A stretch of 64,000 nt of DNA from Sulfobacillus harzensis (GCF_012933365.1 NZ_JABBVZ010000006.1:1-64000), one strand, 5' to 3'; numbered from the stretch's first letter, positions 43,083 to 52,398 are shown. Notes: generated from the sequence alone by a model not told the origin. A program made the numbers and translations.

Positions 43083-43583
43083 ATGCCGATAGTCATGATG
43101 TCGCCCGATTCTCCAGAACACCGTTCCTGGCTTATTAATCTTTGGACGTCCGAGTGGGGTGGCGATCCGATGGTCTCGGGAGACCACCGCTACTATCTTC
43201 GTGACTTGGAAGCTCGAATCGCCATCGACGACGACCAACCTGTCGGCGCTGTCACTTGGGCGGTGCACGATCAGGAGGCGGAAATCGTGAGCCTAAACGC
43301 GCTCGTCGAGGGCCGGCATATTGGCACCCGCCTAATTCGTGCAGTCGAGGAGGATGCGGTAAAGAACGGCGTAACCCGCGTCTTTCTTACGACCACCAAC
43401 GACAATGTGCGGGCCTTAGCCTTCTATCAAAAGCGCGGATATCGCCTGACGGCCTTGAACGTCGGTGCCGTGGATCGGGCTCGCCAGCAGAAGCCCGCCA
43501 TCCCCGTGATTGCAGCCAACGGCATCCCCATCCATGACGAGCTGATTTTGGCTAAGCGACTTCAGAGCGTGAACCCACATTAA
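43083..43583 (+). CDS. GNAT-family N-acetyltransferase
   Basis: 166 residues. IAIDDDQPVGAVTWAVHDQEAEIVSL is followed by the acetyl-CoA motif VEGRHIGTRLIRAVEEDAV and the closing NDNVRALAFYQKRGYRLTAL. The C-terminal stretch IAANGIPIHDELILAKRL is typical of a subgroup of Gram-positive GNATs. Acceptor unknown. AAGGAGG lies before the ATG. It stands between two terminators and is therefore monocistronic. Confidence 0.9.
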   Translation: MPIVMMSPDSPEHRSWLINLWTSEWGGDPMVSGDHRYYLRDLEARIAIDDDQPVGAVTWAVHDQEAEIVSLNALVEGRHIGTRLIRAVEEDAVKNGVTRVFLTTTNDNVRALAFYQKRGYRLTALNVGAVDRARQQKPAIPVIAANGIPIHDELILAKRLQSVNPH

Positions 43584-43608
43584 AAGGACGGGAACCCGTC
43601 CCGTCCTT
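43584..43608 (+). terminator. Terminator after the GNAT gene
   Basis: AAGGACGGG (43584-43592) pairs with CCCGTCCTT (43600-43608) around seven bases; T content after it is low. Confidence 0.75.
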
Positions 43609-43629
43609 GTCTCATGGGGAGTCCGGCCA

Positions 43630-43716
43630 CTATTGGGGGTCAAACCACTCCCGCATGACGTCGAACCACTCGTCTTCCCGTATCTCCAGTTCCTCTTCAC
43701 GAATTTCTTCGTCCAT
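43630..43716 (-). CDS. Very short acidic ORF (28 residues)
   Basis: ATG 43716 is preceded by GGAGGTG at six bases, an excellent ribosome binding site, and the frame closes with TAG at 43630-43632. The product starts MDEEIREEELEIREDEW, continues with two aromatic-acidic repeats (EWFDVM, EWFDPQ) and has a strong net negative charge. No family is recognised. It is shorter than most gene finders report. It lies 60 bases after the EcsC-like gene on the same strand and could be its last cistron. Confidence 0.45.
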   Translation of the reverse strand: MDEEIREEELEIREDEWFDVMREWFDPQ

Positions 43717-43776
43717 CGGGAGCACCTCCAAGATTGAATTTACCGGCATTGTACGCGGCGCCCCGACGGTTCCGCC

Positions 43777-44388
43777 TCAACTGTGCTCCGAATTGCACAA
43801 AATCCGTGGTGAGCTGCCATAATTCGTGGGTGAATGACGGTCCTGCCATTCGGCCCGAAATGCCGCCCGAATTTCGGCCATCACCTGATCGGCCGCCTTC
43901 AGTTCGGGCCCGAAGCCCCAAAAAAGCACGGTGCCAATCATTCGGCCCCATCGGCTCCGAGTCCCGTGGGTACCCACGGGAAATCCCAGAGCTCTCAGCA
44001 GGCTCTGATGTATGGTGCGCCGAAGATTATCGATGCGATCGGGACTTGCCATATCGAGGCCGTAAGCCCAGCCCATCTCCACCGCCCAAGCTAAGAGAAT
44101 CACGGACAGCACCGGCCCCCCGACCAGCAACCCGGCCGGCCCTACAAACAGCGCGGCGGCGCTCTCGCCAAACAGCCAGCGGCGCCAATGCTCCCGAAGA
44201 CGGCTCACCCGCTCCTCAACCACCGCTTCCGGCAACTGCCACACATCACCCAACGTCCGCACCGCATAGCCCTGTTGACCATACCAGCTTAGCACCGCGT
44301 CTTTAGGGTGATGGTCTAGAAGCCAGTTGAGCGTGCGAAGTCCGGCATGGTCGAGTATGGGCCAATAGATGGTGGGCGTGCGAATCAT
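43777..44388 (-). CDS. EcsC-like membrane-associated protein
   Basis: 203 residues. The centre holds a Gly-rich hydrophobic stretch, AALFVGPAGLLVGGPVLSVILLAWAVEMGWAYGLD (about 80-112; long motif given in parts: FVGPAGLLVGG and LSVILLAWAVEMGWAYG), which matches the EcsC family pattern of GG-hydrophobic-AYG. Confidence 0.5.
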   Translation of the reverse strand: MIRTPTIYWPILDHAGLRTLNWLLDHHPKDAVLSWYGQQGYAVRTLGDVWQLPEAVVEERVSRLREHWRRWLFGESAAALFVGPAGLLVGGPVLSVILLAWAVEMGWAYGLDMASPDRIDNLRRTIHQSLLRALGFPVGTHGTRSRWGRMIGTVLFWGFGPELKAADQVMAEIRAAFRAEWQDRHSPTNYGSSPRILCNSEHS

Positions 44389-44524
44389 GAAGCGACCTCC
44401 TCACGCTAGCCTATGTGGGAAAGCTGGTCAGCGCGCCTGTCCGGCAAGATGCTCGGTTGAGAGGTCTCGGCTGGGGATTTCCCCGAAAACAGGTACAATG
44501 GGAAGTAACAGGGAGGGAACACGG

Positions 44525-44881
44525 TTGGGATTTGGACCCAAGACATCAAGTATTGAATCCGGTGTGCAAGCGGTACGCGACCTGATTGACCTTCTCTATC
44601 CGGAACGCGCCACCCCCACCGTATTAGACCTTTTTGGGCAAAGTGCCCGTGCGCTGTTGACAGCCAAAGCCGCCTTGACCTTTGAAAATATCGACCGCTT
44701 TTGGCGGGACCCCGCCTGGCGCGATTGGATTCAGGCCCGTTGGGCAAAACCCATCTCCGGTCCGTGGGAGTCCTTGTCAGGTCAGGCTGTTGATCCCACC
44801 GACTTAGATCCTGATTTCGGCTGGCTTATCGCCGACCGTCTGGCCGCAGCCGGCGATGACACCGATGACAACCCCAATTAA
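44525..44881 (+). CDS. Hypothetical protein
   Basis: 118 residues, not recognised. Helical; GVQAVRDLIDLLYPERATPT, VLDLFGQSARALLTAKAAL, FWRDPAWRDWIQARWAKPI and an acidic end (AAGDDTDDNPN). TTG 44525 has GGGAGGG seven bases upstream; the frame is open back to 44369. It is divergent from the EcsC-like gene, and its last 4 bases overlap the convergent PaaK-like gene. Confidence 0.6.
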   Translation: MGFGPKTSSIESGVQAVRDLIDLLYPERATPTVLDLFGQSARALLTAKAALTFENIDRFWRDPAWRDWIQARWAKPISGPWESLSGQAVDPTDLDPDFGWLIADRLAAAGDDTDDNPN

Positions 44882-45915
44882 ATCCGGCGCGGCTGCGGCC
44901 GGTTGTCGATCAGTTCCACGGTCAAAGGCGGCCACAGGCTGCGCGCCTCGTTTACGCGAACCTCGACAGGGAGCCCAAGACCCCGCTCAAGCAATTCGCT
45001 AAACCGCGCCAAAGCGCGTGCTGCATCGTGGCCGTCCAAAACGGTGGTCTCCACCTCCAGGAGGTCCTTGCCTCGAATCGGATCGAACCCCACCCGGGCT
45101 CGAAGCCGATCGGACAATCCCTCGGTGCGAAACCAGGCTTGAGCGATGTGGCTTGCCGAAACCCAGCCTCCCTCGACCTGGCTAATCTCCCCCAAACGGC
45201 CCCAAATTGGTGTGGTTACAGGCCCGGGGCGCCCACAGGGGCACACAGCCGGTCCGACCTTGACCAGGTCGGCCAGCGGATAGTCCTGGCCTCCCTCTTG
45301 AAGGATGATACTCACCCATTCGCTGTCGCCATCAAGGGGACGAAAGATGACCGGCACAGCCCCGTCAACCCAATGCCACTGCCCGAACGTGCAAGACAAG
45401 GCCAACGGTCCCGGATGCTCCGCGACGAGATAGACATCCCGCACCACCAGTTCAGGAATATATTCTCTCAGGCGCTGTTCCATCGCGCCCTGTCCGGTTA
45501 CATCGCCTGTCAGCCACATCTCGCGGACCCCGTTTAGACGTCCCCGGAGAAAGAGGCGGAAGGCGCTCAGCGGCGAGGTCAAAACGTAGGCTGGCGCAAT
45601 ATCGTCCAGGGTTTCCAGCAAATCCGCCTCCGAAACGGTAAGCGCACGAAGCCCATAGGCCAAGGCGCCGCGGACAACCCCCAGCGCGAGATGTGGATTG
45701 GGAAGGGATACGACTAAGGTTCGGCCCGGCATCCAATCCCGCTTGGCGAATTGGTGCGCCCAAGCCGTACTCTCAACGGCATCTTCCTCGGCGGTCCGAA
45801 GCCACCAAAGCGGCTCTCCTATATGCCCGCGCGTGCGAACCAGAATGCCTGGACCTCCCCGTTCCCTGGCCCAAGCCATATCGCCGCGGCGCCGGGCGCT
45901 CTCTTCCCGATCCAT
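44878..45915 (-). CDS. Shortened PaaK-like adenylate-forming protein
   Basis: 345 residues, related to phenylacetate-CoA ligases (usually 420-450). It starts directly at the region of motif A3: where the family has TSGTTGxP, this protein reads RTRGHIGEP, losing the Ser/Thr residues that bind ATP. ALRALTVSEADLLETL, LREYIPELVVRDVYLVAE and CPCGRPGPVTTPIWGRLGEI (zinc-like CxC and GR motif) support the family. The C-terminal small domain is present. Adenylation is therefore doubtful; it may be a binding or regulatory homologue. ATG 45915 has GGAGGTG upstream. Third gene of an operon with an aminotransferase and an M14 peptidase. Confidence 0.75.
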   Translation of the reverse strand: MDREESARRRGDMAWARERGGPGILVRTRGHIGEPLWWLRTAEEDAVESTAWAHQFAKRDWMPGRTLVVSLPNPHLALGVVRGALAYGLRALTVSEADLLETLDDIAPAYVLTSPLSAFRLFLRGRLNGVREMWLTGDVTGQGAMEQRLREYIPELVVRDVYLVAEHPGPLALSCTFGQWHWVDGAVPVIFRPLDGDSEWVSIILQEGGQDYPLADLVKVGPAVCPCGRPGPVTTPIWGRLGEISQVEGGWVSASHIAQAWFRTEGLSDRLRARVGFDPIRGKDLLEVETTVLDGHDAARALARFSELLERGLGLPVEVRVNEARSLWPPLTVELIDNRPQPRRI

Positions 45916-45929
45916 GGCACCTCCATCGT

Positions 45930-47078
45930 CTACACTGTCGCCAACGCGGCGACCAACCGCTCCACATCGTCCGACGTATTGAAGGCGGCCCAGGAAATGC
46001 GAATGCCGTACCGCGCTGGGGCCGCCTTAGCCACGATATCCCGCTCCAATAGCCACTCATATAGGCCCGATCCCAACTGCTCCGACGCCACGGTCATGAG
46101 TGCGGTTCGCTGGTACTCGGAAGACGGTGGATCATCGACGGAGAAGCCCTTAATCGCTTGAATGCGCTCTTTCGCCTGGTCTGCCAATCCCCTTTGATAT
46201 TGGGCATGGTAGTGAAATCCTTCCTCCTCGAAATAATCCCACGTGATGGACCATCCGGCGATACGTGGCCAAGCCCGCGTCCCATATTCCAAGTCGTCAC
46301 CCGACTCGCTGTACTGTAAAAACGGGCCTTCCTCCAACAAGTCAGCACCGCTTTGAAAGTCTTCCAAGGGCCATCGCGTGTAGAGATCGCTGCGTCGCTC
46401 GCGCTTAACCCAAAGTCCGGCCCATCCGGGAGGCGCCATCATCCATTTGTGTCCGCAGAAGACGTAGAAATCTGCCCCCAAGGCCTCCGGATCCACCACC
46501 ACATTGCCCAAAGCCTGCGCTCCATCGACTAAGAGCCGACAATCCGGCCAACCGGAAACCAACTCACTCACTCCACGGATGGGCAATTGCCATCCGGTGA
46601 TACAGGACACATGGCTCATCACCACCAACCGCGTGCGGCCGTTCAACTTTTCCTTGACCTGCGCCAAGAGCCCTCCCGGGCTGTCGACATGAACCACATG
46701 GACCGTCAGATCAAAACGACGCATCACGGACGATAGGGCCAGGAGCACCGCTCCGTGTTCCTGATCGGTGGTAATGATTTCATCGCCCGCCTCGAAGCGA
46801 AGCCCCCAAAAAACCCGCAGGAGGGACTCACTGTTGTTTTCCGTGATGCTAACCACACCACCCGGCATGCGGCTTTCCACCCGTCCCGCAAAGCGCCGCA
46901 CACCATCTTTGGCATTGACATAGTGGTTATGTTGGCCCGGTCCGGCCTCAATCCACTCCAGCTCCCCCGCCGCCGCTGCCGCCAGCGCCGTGCCTGGCGT
47001 GGGTCCCAGTGTTCCCGCATTCAAATAAGTGCGATTGGTCGCAGCCGGAATCAAAAGCTTTAAATCATATCCGTACAC
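45930..47078 (-). CDS. Class V aminotransferase-fold PLP enzyme
   Basis: 382 residues of the class V fold (cysteine desulfurase / isopenicillin N epimerase / kynureninase group). RTYLNAGTLGPTP at the N-terminus, SITENNSESLLRVFWGL, the cofactor Asp185 in LLVDGAQALGN, and the PLP Lys211 in FCGHKWMMAPPG. RYGIRISWAAFNTSDDVERLV closes the small domain. No active-site Cys loop typical of desulfurases is evident, so a lyase or epimerase role is more likely. GTG 47078 uses AAGGAG located in the end of the upstream peptidase gene. Confidence 0.87.
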   Translation of the reverse strand: MYGYDLKLLIPAATNRTYLNAGTLGPTPGTALAAAAAGELEWIEAGPGQHNHYVNAKDGVRRFAGRVESRMPGGVVSITENNSESLLRVFWGLRFEAGDEIITTDQEHGAVLLALSSVMRRFDLTVHVVHVDSPGGLLAQVKEKLNGRTRLVVMSHVSCITGWQLPIRGVSELVSGWPDCRLLVDGAQALGNVVVDPEALGADFYVFCGHKWMMAPPGWAGLWVKRERRSDLYTRWPLEDFQSGADLLEEGPFLQYSESGDDLEYGTRAWPRIAGWSITWDYFEEEGFHYHAQYQRGLADQAKERIQAIKGFSVDDPPSSEYQRTALMTVASEQLGSGLYEWLLERDIVAKAAPARYGIRISWAAFNTSDDVERLVAALATV

Positions 47079-47081
47079 GGA

Positions 47082-48770
47082 CTACTCCTTCCCCAAAACG
47101 ACCGTTGCAGCAACACGCCCCGCCCGCGGCCCATCAACAACAACCTCCACTTGGGTTCCTGACGCGCCCTGAACCATCCATTCCGCCGCTCCGCGCTGTC
47201 CGTGGGGCGGTGCCCAGCCGTCTTGGGCGCCATAACCGTCAAGATGACCAATGGCCGCCGGCGTAGTTCCGGCAACAATGCGCACATCACCCGAAATGCT
47301 CGCCTTAAGACCTTCAAGGAGCAACTCGCGTCCCTTGGCCGTGCTGGACGTCGGGAGATATCCGGAATTCACCACCTCGACGGCGATCCGATATAAACCG
47401 GGAGCTTGCTCCTCAACCTTGACCTCACGCAGTTCCAACCGGGGCGTAGAAAGGCCCAATTTGGTCAAAAAGGCGCTTACATGGGCGCACTCCTCTTCTA
47501 ATAAGGCAGGCGGCGGGTTTTGCACCACAAACTTGGGATTGAGTCCACCAATCTCTACCCGGCCAAAGTCGGGGTGATCGAAGGGCGTCCATGCGAAAAA
47601 TCCTTGCTCCGGGACCTCACGGCTCACCCAATCTATGATTTTGCGGTCATCTTCCGTCTCTTCTTCGGGCTTCAATTCCATCAACTTGCGCACGCCGTAC
47701 TCTGCGTAACCGCGAGCCCCCGCATGCTTGGGCAGGTTCCAAATTTCCAAGGTAAAGCTCAGCACCCCGAAATGATCGTACATCCAGTCGTCTGCCGCTC
47801 CCGGCATCAACACCTTTTCGTGGCCCGTCGCGAAGATATGATAGTTGGAATCGGCGAAGTAACCGCTTACCTCTGCCCCCATATCCGCAATGCGGGTAAA
47901 CAAGAGACGATCCGTCTCAGAGAGCGTGGCATCCTCTCCCGTCGAAGGCTGCCGCAGAATGACGCCGCCCGAGGTGTGCAGGGCCACATAGGCTGCCACG
48001 TTGCCGTGGCGGTGGATAAAGGCGGTGAGGTGACGCAATTCCGGTTCCGACAAAGGATAGGGGCCGGCACCGGGCTGTCCCTTTTCTCCCGCCCAGCGAA
48101 TGGGAAAGTTGCGGTTGAAATCCATTCCCTGCCGCCGTGCTGGACGCGCATGCGCCCAGCTTGAGAAGCTCCCGCTTTGGGTTTTTTGGTCGATGCGGCC
48201 CTCGGGAAAGAGATGATAGTACTGTCCGCCACGTTCTCCAGGCCGCCGCGGACGCATCACGCGAGGGTCGAGGTCGTCAATGACAAAACCGCCTTCTGAC
48301 GACGGTACCCGCATCATCAAAATGTAGCCATCGCCATTGACGTCCTCTTCAACAAATCCGTCCGGCGGCGTGGAATAAGGGTAGATGTGCGGGCTGGAGC
48401 GTACATGGTGAGGCGTGGTGAGATAGAGTTCCGCGCCATCCAATGAAATGCGCGGCACCACGTAGACGGTGTGATCGTCCAACAGCCAAGTGGCCTCGGG
48501 ATTTTTCCCATAGTTCTCCAGGCACCAGGCTATCCAATACATCGCCACCGCATTTCCGGCCACCTCGCCAGCATGAATATTCGCATCAACAAACAAGGCG
48601 GACTTGCTGGCCGCATCCCCGGTATCGCGATTCGTTAGGGTCACGCCGGCCATGTCCCGTCCCTCACGACTTTGCCCGATGACTTCCACAGTCATGAGCC
48701 GGGGATACAGGCCGGCCAATCGGCGAAGCTCCCGCCACATCGCCGCATAGGTCCAATATTGCGCGTTCAT
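47082..48770 (-). CDS. M14-family zinc carboxypeptidase
   Basis: 562 residues. The catalytic zinc site is His66-x-x-Glu69 in NIHAGEV plus the His of ALHTSGG. The general base Glu is in FTLEIWNLP. YVVPRISLDGAELYL and MDFNRNFPIRW are family blocks. A C-terminal beta-sandwich-like domain (about 430-562) follows. There is no signal peptide, so it is probably cytoplasmic and acts on imported peptides or peptide-like metabolites. ATG 48770 follows GGAGGCGATCC. First gene of the operon with the PLP enzyme and the PaaK-like protein. Confidence 0.9.
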   Translation of the reverse strand: MNAQYWTYAAMWRELRRLAGLYPRLMTVEVIGQSREGRDMAGVTLTNRDTGDAASKSALFVDANIHAGEVAGNAVAMYWIAWCLENYGKNPEATWLLDDHTVYVVPRISLDGAELYLTTPHHVRSSPHIYPYSTPPDGFVEEDVNGDGYILMMRVPSSEGGFVIDDLDPRVMRPRRPGERGGQYYHLFPEGRIDQKTQSGSFSSWAHARPARRQGMDFNRNFPIRWAGEKGQPGAGPYPLSEPELRHLTAFIHRHGNVAAYVALHTSGGVILRQPSTGEDATLSETDRLLFTRIADMGAEVSGYFADSNYHIFATGHEKVLMPGAADDWMYDHFGVLSFTLEIWNLPKHAGARGYAEYGVRKLMELKPEEETEDDRKIIDWVSREVPEQGFFAWTPFDHPDFGRVEIGGLNPKFVVQNPPPALLEEECAHVSAFLTKLGLSTPRLELREVKVEEQAPGLYRIAVEVVNSGYLPTSSTAKGRELLLEGLKASISGDVRIVAGTTPAAIGHLDGYGAQDGWAPPHGQRGAAEWMVQGASGTQVEVVVDGPRAGRVAATVVLGKE

Positions 48771-48963
48771 GGATCGCCTCCGGGTGCGAAATGAATATCG
48801 TGACAGGAACTTCTCCTCTCAGCAGAAAAATTCCTTCCCTTATGCGCGGACGAAAGATTCTGACGTCACGAGAAAATCGGCTCACATCCTCTTAATATTG
48901 ACGCCGGACGAGCCCTGGCGCATGATACTAAAAGATATTGCCGGAGACGAAGGAGCGGGATGG

Positions 48964-49797
48964 ATGCGCATCGGATGCCATTTGAGCATTGCTAAGGGTT
49001 ACGCAGCGGCCGTCAAGGTGGCGCCAACATTGGGTGCCAACGCGTTTCAATACTTCACCAAGAATCCCCGCGGGTTCCGAAACGCCAAGCCGCTCGACCG
49101 CGTGGACGCAGAGCGGGGGCGAGCCCTTCTCGAGGAGCTGGATTTGGTGGCTGTGGGACACACACCCTACCTCATCAATCTGGCGGCGGCCGATGAAAGC
49201 CTCTATCACGCCTCCATTGACGCATTGGTACAGGATCTCGTCATCGCCGAAGCTCGCGGCACCTATGGCGTGGTGGTTCATTGCGGCAAGCCCAAGGAAC
49301 AGGGCCACGAATGGGGCATTGAGCGCATGCAGCAGGCCATCCGCGTGGTACTGGAACGAAATCAAACTGTAGGTGTGCGTATTTTAGTGGAAAACACTGC
49401 TGGCCAGGGATCGGAAATCGGCTCGAACTTGGCCGAAATTTTGGCCATCGTCGAACCTTTCTCGACGGACGAGGTGGGCATTTGCCTGGACACCCAGCAC
49501 GCCTTTGCATCCGGCATGTTGACCAAGCAGGACCCAACGGCTTTCGCTGGCTTTGACCATCCCGATTTTATGAAGCGGCTCCATGCGATTCACCTGAATG
49601 ACAGCAAGGTGGAGTTCGGCGCCAAGAAGGATCGGCATGAGCTCATCGGCCAAGGAATACTTGGCCTCGACGCGATTCAGAAGCTGGTCAATGACCCCCG
49701 ACTCGACGCCATTCCCTTTTATCTCGAGACGCCGGTTGAGAAAGAAAGCCAATATGCGGACGAAATTGCCAAGGTTCGGTCGCTGATTGGTCATTAA
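48964..49797 (+). CDS. nfo: Endonuclease IV (AP endonuclease)
   Basis: 277-residue zinc-dependent AP endonuclease for base excision repair. IGCHLSIAKGYAAAVK, ANAFQYFTKNPRGFRN, VVVHCGKPKEQG, ILVENTAGQGSEIG, GICLDTQHAFASG, HAIHLNDSKVEFGAKKDRHE and PFYLETPVEKESQYADEI carry the three-zinc ligands. The ATG at 48964 has AAGGAG eight bases upstream; the long frame back to 48769 has no better start. It is followed closely by the lipid kinase and GH1 genes. Confidence 0.94.
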   Translation: MRIGCHLSIAKGYAAAVKVAPTLGANAFQYFTKNPRGFRNAKPLDRVDAERGRALLEELDLVAVGHTPYLINLAAADESLYHASIDALVQDLVIAEARGTYGVVVHCGKPKEQGHEWGIERMQQAIRVVLERNQTVGVRILVENTAGQGSEIGSNLAEILAIVEPFSTDEVGICLDTQHAFASGMLTKQDPTAFAGFDHPDFMKRLHAIHLNDSKVEFGAKKDRHELIGQGILGLDAIQKLVNDPRLDAIPFYLETPVEKESQYADEIAKVRSLIGH

Positions 49798-49818
49798 TTA
49801 TAGGGAGGACCGACAACT

Positions 49819-50691
49819 ATGGCGGCCCGCATTATCCTGAATCCGACCGCCGGGAATGGCAAGGCACAGAAATTATTTGAGCTGATCCAGGCTCATTTGC
49901 CGAATGACGTCGAGGTGGTGCGTACGACCGGCCCCGGCCATGCCACGGAATTGGCGCGTCAGGTGGCCGATCAAGAAGATTTGACGGTGGTGTCGCTGGG
50001 CGGGGACGGAACCCATCATGAAGTGATCAACGGACTCATGCCAGAGGGCAAAACCATCTTTGCGGTCTTGCCGGCGGGGACGGGCAACGACTTTGTGCGC
50101 ACCCTGGGCTATCCCAAATCGCCGCGCGCCATGCTGGACGTCGCGCTCTATGGAGCGGAGCGCCGCATCGACGTTGGTCGTGTGAACGATGAGTATTTTC
50201 TCACGGTGTCTGGTGTCGGCTTTGATGCCGAGGTAGCTGGCTGGGTCAATCAACACGAAAAAAAAGGCAATGGCACCTGGATTTTTCTCCGGGGAATCCT
50301 CCGCCACCTGGTCCATTTTCAGGCGGAACAAATGACCATCCATGTGGATGGGGCGTTTCGATCGGAACCCACCTTCTTATTGGCGGCGGGCAATAGTCCT
50401 TATTACGCCGGCGGCATGAAAATCTGCCCCGAGGCTGACCCCGGTGATGGGCTGTTTCACGTGGTTTGGGTCAAGGACTTGTCTCGTCTTGGTGTCCTAC
50501 CGCTTCTGACCCGGGTTTTTCGCGGCACCCACGTGCAGCACCCGCAGGTGAAAACATTTCAAACGGAGCAGCTCACCGTGGAGGGGCCGCCCAATATGCT
50601 GGTGCACGCGGACGGAGAAATTGTCGGCCACCTGCCGGTGACCATGACCGTCATCCCAGCGGCGATTCGCGTGCGCACGGGGAGGAGCTAA
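49819..50691 (+). CDS. YegS/DagK-family lipid kinase
   Basis: 290 residues with an ATP-binding diacylglycerol-kinase catalytic domain. RIILNPTAGNGKA (N-terminal), SLGGDGTHHEVINGLMPEG (the GGDGT motif) and VLPAGTGNDFVRTLG. C-terminal beta-rich domain with GAFRSEPTFLLAAGNSPYYAGGMKICPEADPGDGLFHV. It phosphorylates diacylglycerol or another lipid. GGAGG lies ten bases before the ATG. The stop overlaps the GH1 start as TAATG. Confidence 0.93.
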   Translation: MAARIILNPTAGNGKAQKLFELIQAHLPNDVEVVRTTGPGHATELARQVADQEDLTVVSLGGDGTHHEVINGLMPEGKTIFAVLPAGTGNDFVRTLGYPKSPRAMLDVALYGAERRIDVGRVNDEYFLTVSGVGFDAEVAGWVNQHEKKGNGTWIFLRGILRHLVHFQAEQMTIHVDGAFRSEPTFLLAAGNSPYYAGGMKICPEADPGDGLFHVVWVKDLSRLGVLPLLTRVFRGTHVQHPQVKTFQTEQLTVEGPPNMLVHADGEIVGHLPVTMTVIPAAIRVRTGRS

Positions 50692-51923
50692 TGGCATCAT
50701 GGCCGACGGCGTGGCCGCCGTTTCTTTTTGGCGCGGCCACCTCCAGCCATCAAATTGAGGGCAATCAGCAAAACGACTGGACGGACTGGGAAGAGAGCGG
50801 ACACGGTGTGGAACCCTCCGGCCGAGCTACCGACCACTGGGAGCGATGGGCGGACGATCTCGCCCTTTTCAAAAGTCTGGGCTTAAACGCCTATCGCTTT
50901 TCGCTGGAGTGGAGCCGCATTGAACCCGAACCCGGCCAGTTTGATCGGAACGCCCTGGCACAGTATCGGGCCATGATTCTTCGCATGCGGGAGTTGGGCC
51001 TTCAACCGCTCCTGACGCTGCACCACTTCACATTTCCCCGCTGGGTGGCCAAACGGGGGGGATTTGTCCATCCCGAGGCGCATCAATGGTTCAACCGATA
51101 TACCACCCAGGTGATGCGCCACCTCGGCGACATCGTTGACCTCTTCGTTACCACCAACGAACCGATGGTGCTGGTCGTGATGGGCTATTTAATTGCGCTT
51201 TGGCCGCCCGGCGGTCACGGCTTTCGCCGCGCCTTTCGGCTTATTGACCGGCTCGTTGACGCACATCGCGCCGCCTATCGCACCATCAAAGACTTCAAGC
51301 CGGATGCTTGGGTCGGTGTTGCGCATCATCTGATTGCTTTTCATCCGTGGACTCAGCTTCCTTGGGACCGCGCTACCGCGGCGGTCTTGCGGCACCTCAT
51401 GAACGACCGCTTCATGGACAAAGTCGGAGCGGAGCAAGATTTCATCGGCGTCAATTACTACACTCGGCAATATGGCCGGCTTTTGGGAGGGTTGCATCCC
51501 GTCCAAAGCCGTCCCGGGATGCCGCTGACCGACTTAGGCTGGGAAATCTATCCCCAGGGCCTCTTAGAAGTCCTCCGGCGTGTCGGACGCTTTCGGCGCC
51601 CCATCCTTATCACCGAAAACGGCATCGCTACCAGCCAGGATCAGGTCCGCAGCACCTATATCCGCGACCACCTGTCCCAAGTTGCCATAGCCCAGCAGGA
51701 AGGGCTGGATATACGCGGCTACTTCTATTGGTCGGCCCTGGACAATTTCGAATGGGCTGAGGGCTATCGTCCCCGCTTTGGCCTCATCGGCGTCAACTAC
51801 GACACCTTGGAGCGAAATCTCCGTCCCAGTGCGGCGGTATATCGCGCCATCATCGAAGCCAACCGCGGCCAGTATCCCATCAGCGTACCGTCAATACTGT
51901 CACCGTGGGTTTCCCCTCTTTAA
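50691..51923 (+). CDS. GH1-family beta-glycosidase
   Basis: 410-residue retaining glycosidase, somewhat short for GH1 (about 450). FLFGAATSSHQIEGN, HFTFPRWVAKRGGF, acid/base Glu157 in TTNEP, nucleophile Glu309 in ITENGIA, and WSALDNFEWAEGYRPRFGLI at the end are complete. Likely intracellular hydrolysis of beta-glucosides or galactosides. It is translationally coupled to the lipid kinase (TAATG), with GGAGGAG in the end of that gene. Its last 44 bases overlap the convergent hypothetical gene. Confidence 0.93.
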   Translation: MASWPTAWPPFLFGAATSSHQIEGNQQNDWTDWEESGHGVEPSGRATDHWERWADDLALFKSLGLNAYRFSLEWSRIEPEPGQFDRNALAQYRAMILRMRELGLQPLLTLHHFTFPRWVAKRGGFVHPEAHQWFNRYTTQVMRHLGDIVDLFVTTNEPMVLVVMGYLIALWPPGGHGFRRAFRLIDRLVDAHRAAYRTIKDFKPDAWVGVAHHLIAFHPWTQLPWDRATAAVLRHLMNDRFMDKVGAEQDFIGVNYYTRQYGRLLGGLHPVQSRPGMPLTDLGWEIYPQGLLEVLRRVGRFRRPILITENGIATSQDQVRSTYIRDHLSQVAIAQQEGLDIRGYFYWSALDNFEWAEGYRPRFGLIGVNYDTLERNLRPSAAVYRAIIEANRGQYPISVPSILSPWVSPL

Positions 51924-52398
51924 AGCAGGATTTGTATTCCTCAGGACTTAAGCGGGCTTCATCGGCCAAGCGGGTCAGCACGTCGAACGAAACGTCCGGT
52001 TTCCAGTCGATGGCGGCCTTATATGCCTGAACCAAGGCTTCGCGAGTGGATTCCGGCATATCGAGACGCGTCAGGGCACGCCGCAGCTCATCCGCACCAT
52101 CATGGCTCACGATGACCGGCTCGCGGGGAACCTCGGCGAGAAGATGTTCTCGTTCCATGATGGAAAGACACTGGGTGAGGTCGATCCGTCCCTTGCGTTC
52201 GCCCACGCGGACCTCGAACGCCCCCACCCGCAGAGGAAACACATCCCGCGGCCAGTACTCCACAACCGACAGTATTTCTTCGCGCAGAAGCGCTTCTTCC
52301 GTCTCCAAATCCCGCATCTGGCGGCGGATGTGGCCCAATCGGGTGACGGCCTGAGCCAACTCCGGGGTTATTGCCGGCATCTCTGCGTTTACACCCAT
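51880..52398 (-). CDS. Hypothetical coiled-coil protein
   Basis: 172 residues, family not recognised. Residues about 10-45 form a charged coiled coil (RLGHIRRQMRDLETEEALLR), followed by a beta-rich piece FPLRVGAFEVRVGERKGRID and a helical C-terminal half. The order (coiled coil then beta) reminds of phage Gam/Gp157-like proteins, but I see no diagnostic motif. ATG 52398 has GGAGGG upstream. The gene follows the AcoX-like gene on the same strand with a 41-base gap. Confidence 0.62.
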   Translation of the reverse strand: MGVNAEMPAITPELAQAVTRLGHIRRQMRDLETEEALLREEILSVVEYWPRDVFPLRVGAFEVRVGERKGRIDLTQCLSIMEREHLLAEVPREPVIVSHDGADELRRALTRLDMPESTREALVQAYKAAIDWKPDVSFDVLTRLADEARLSPEEYKSCFKEGKPTVTVLTVR

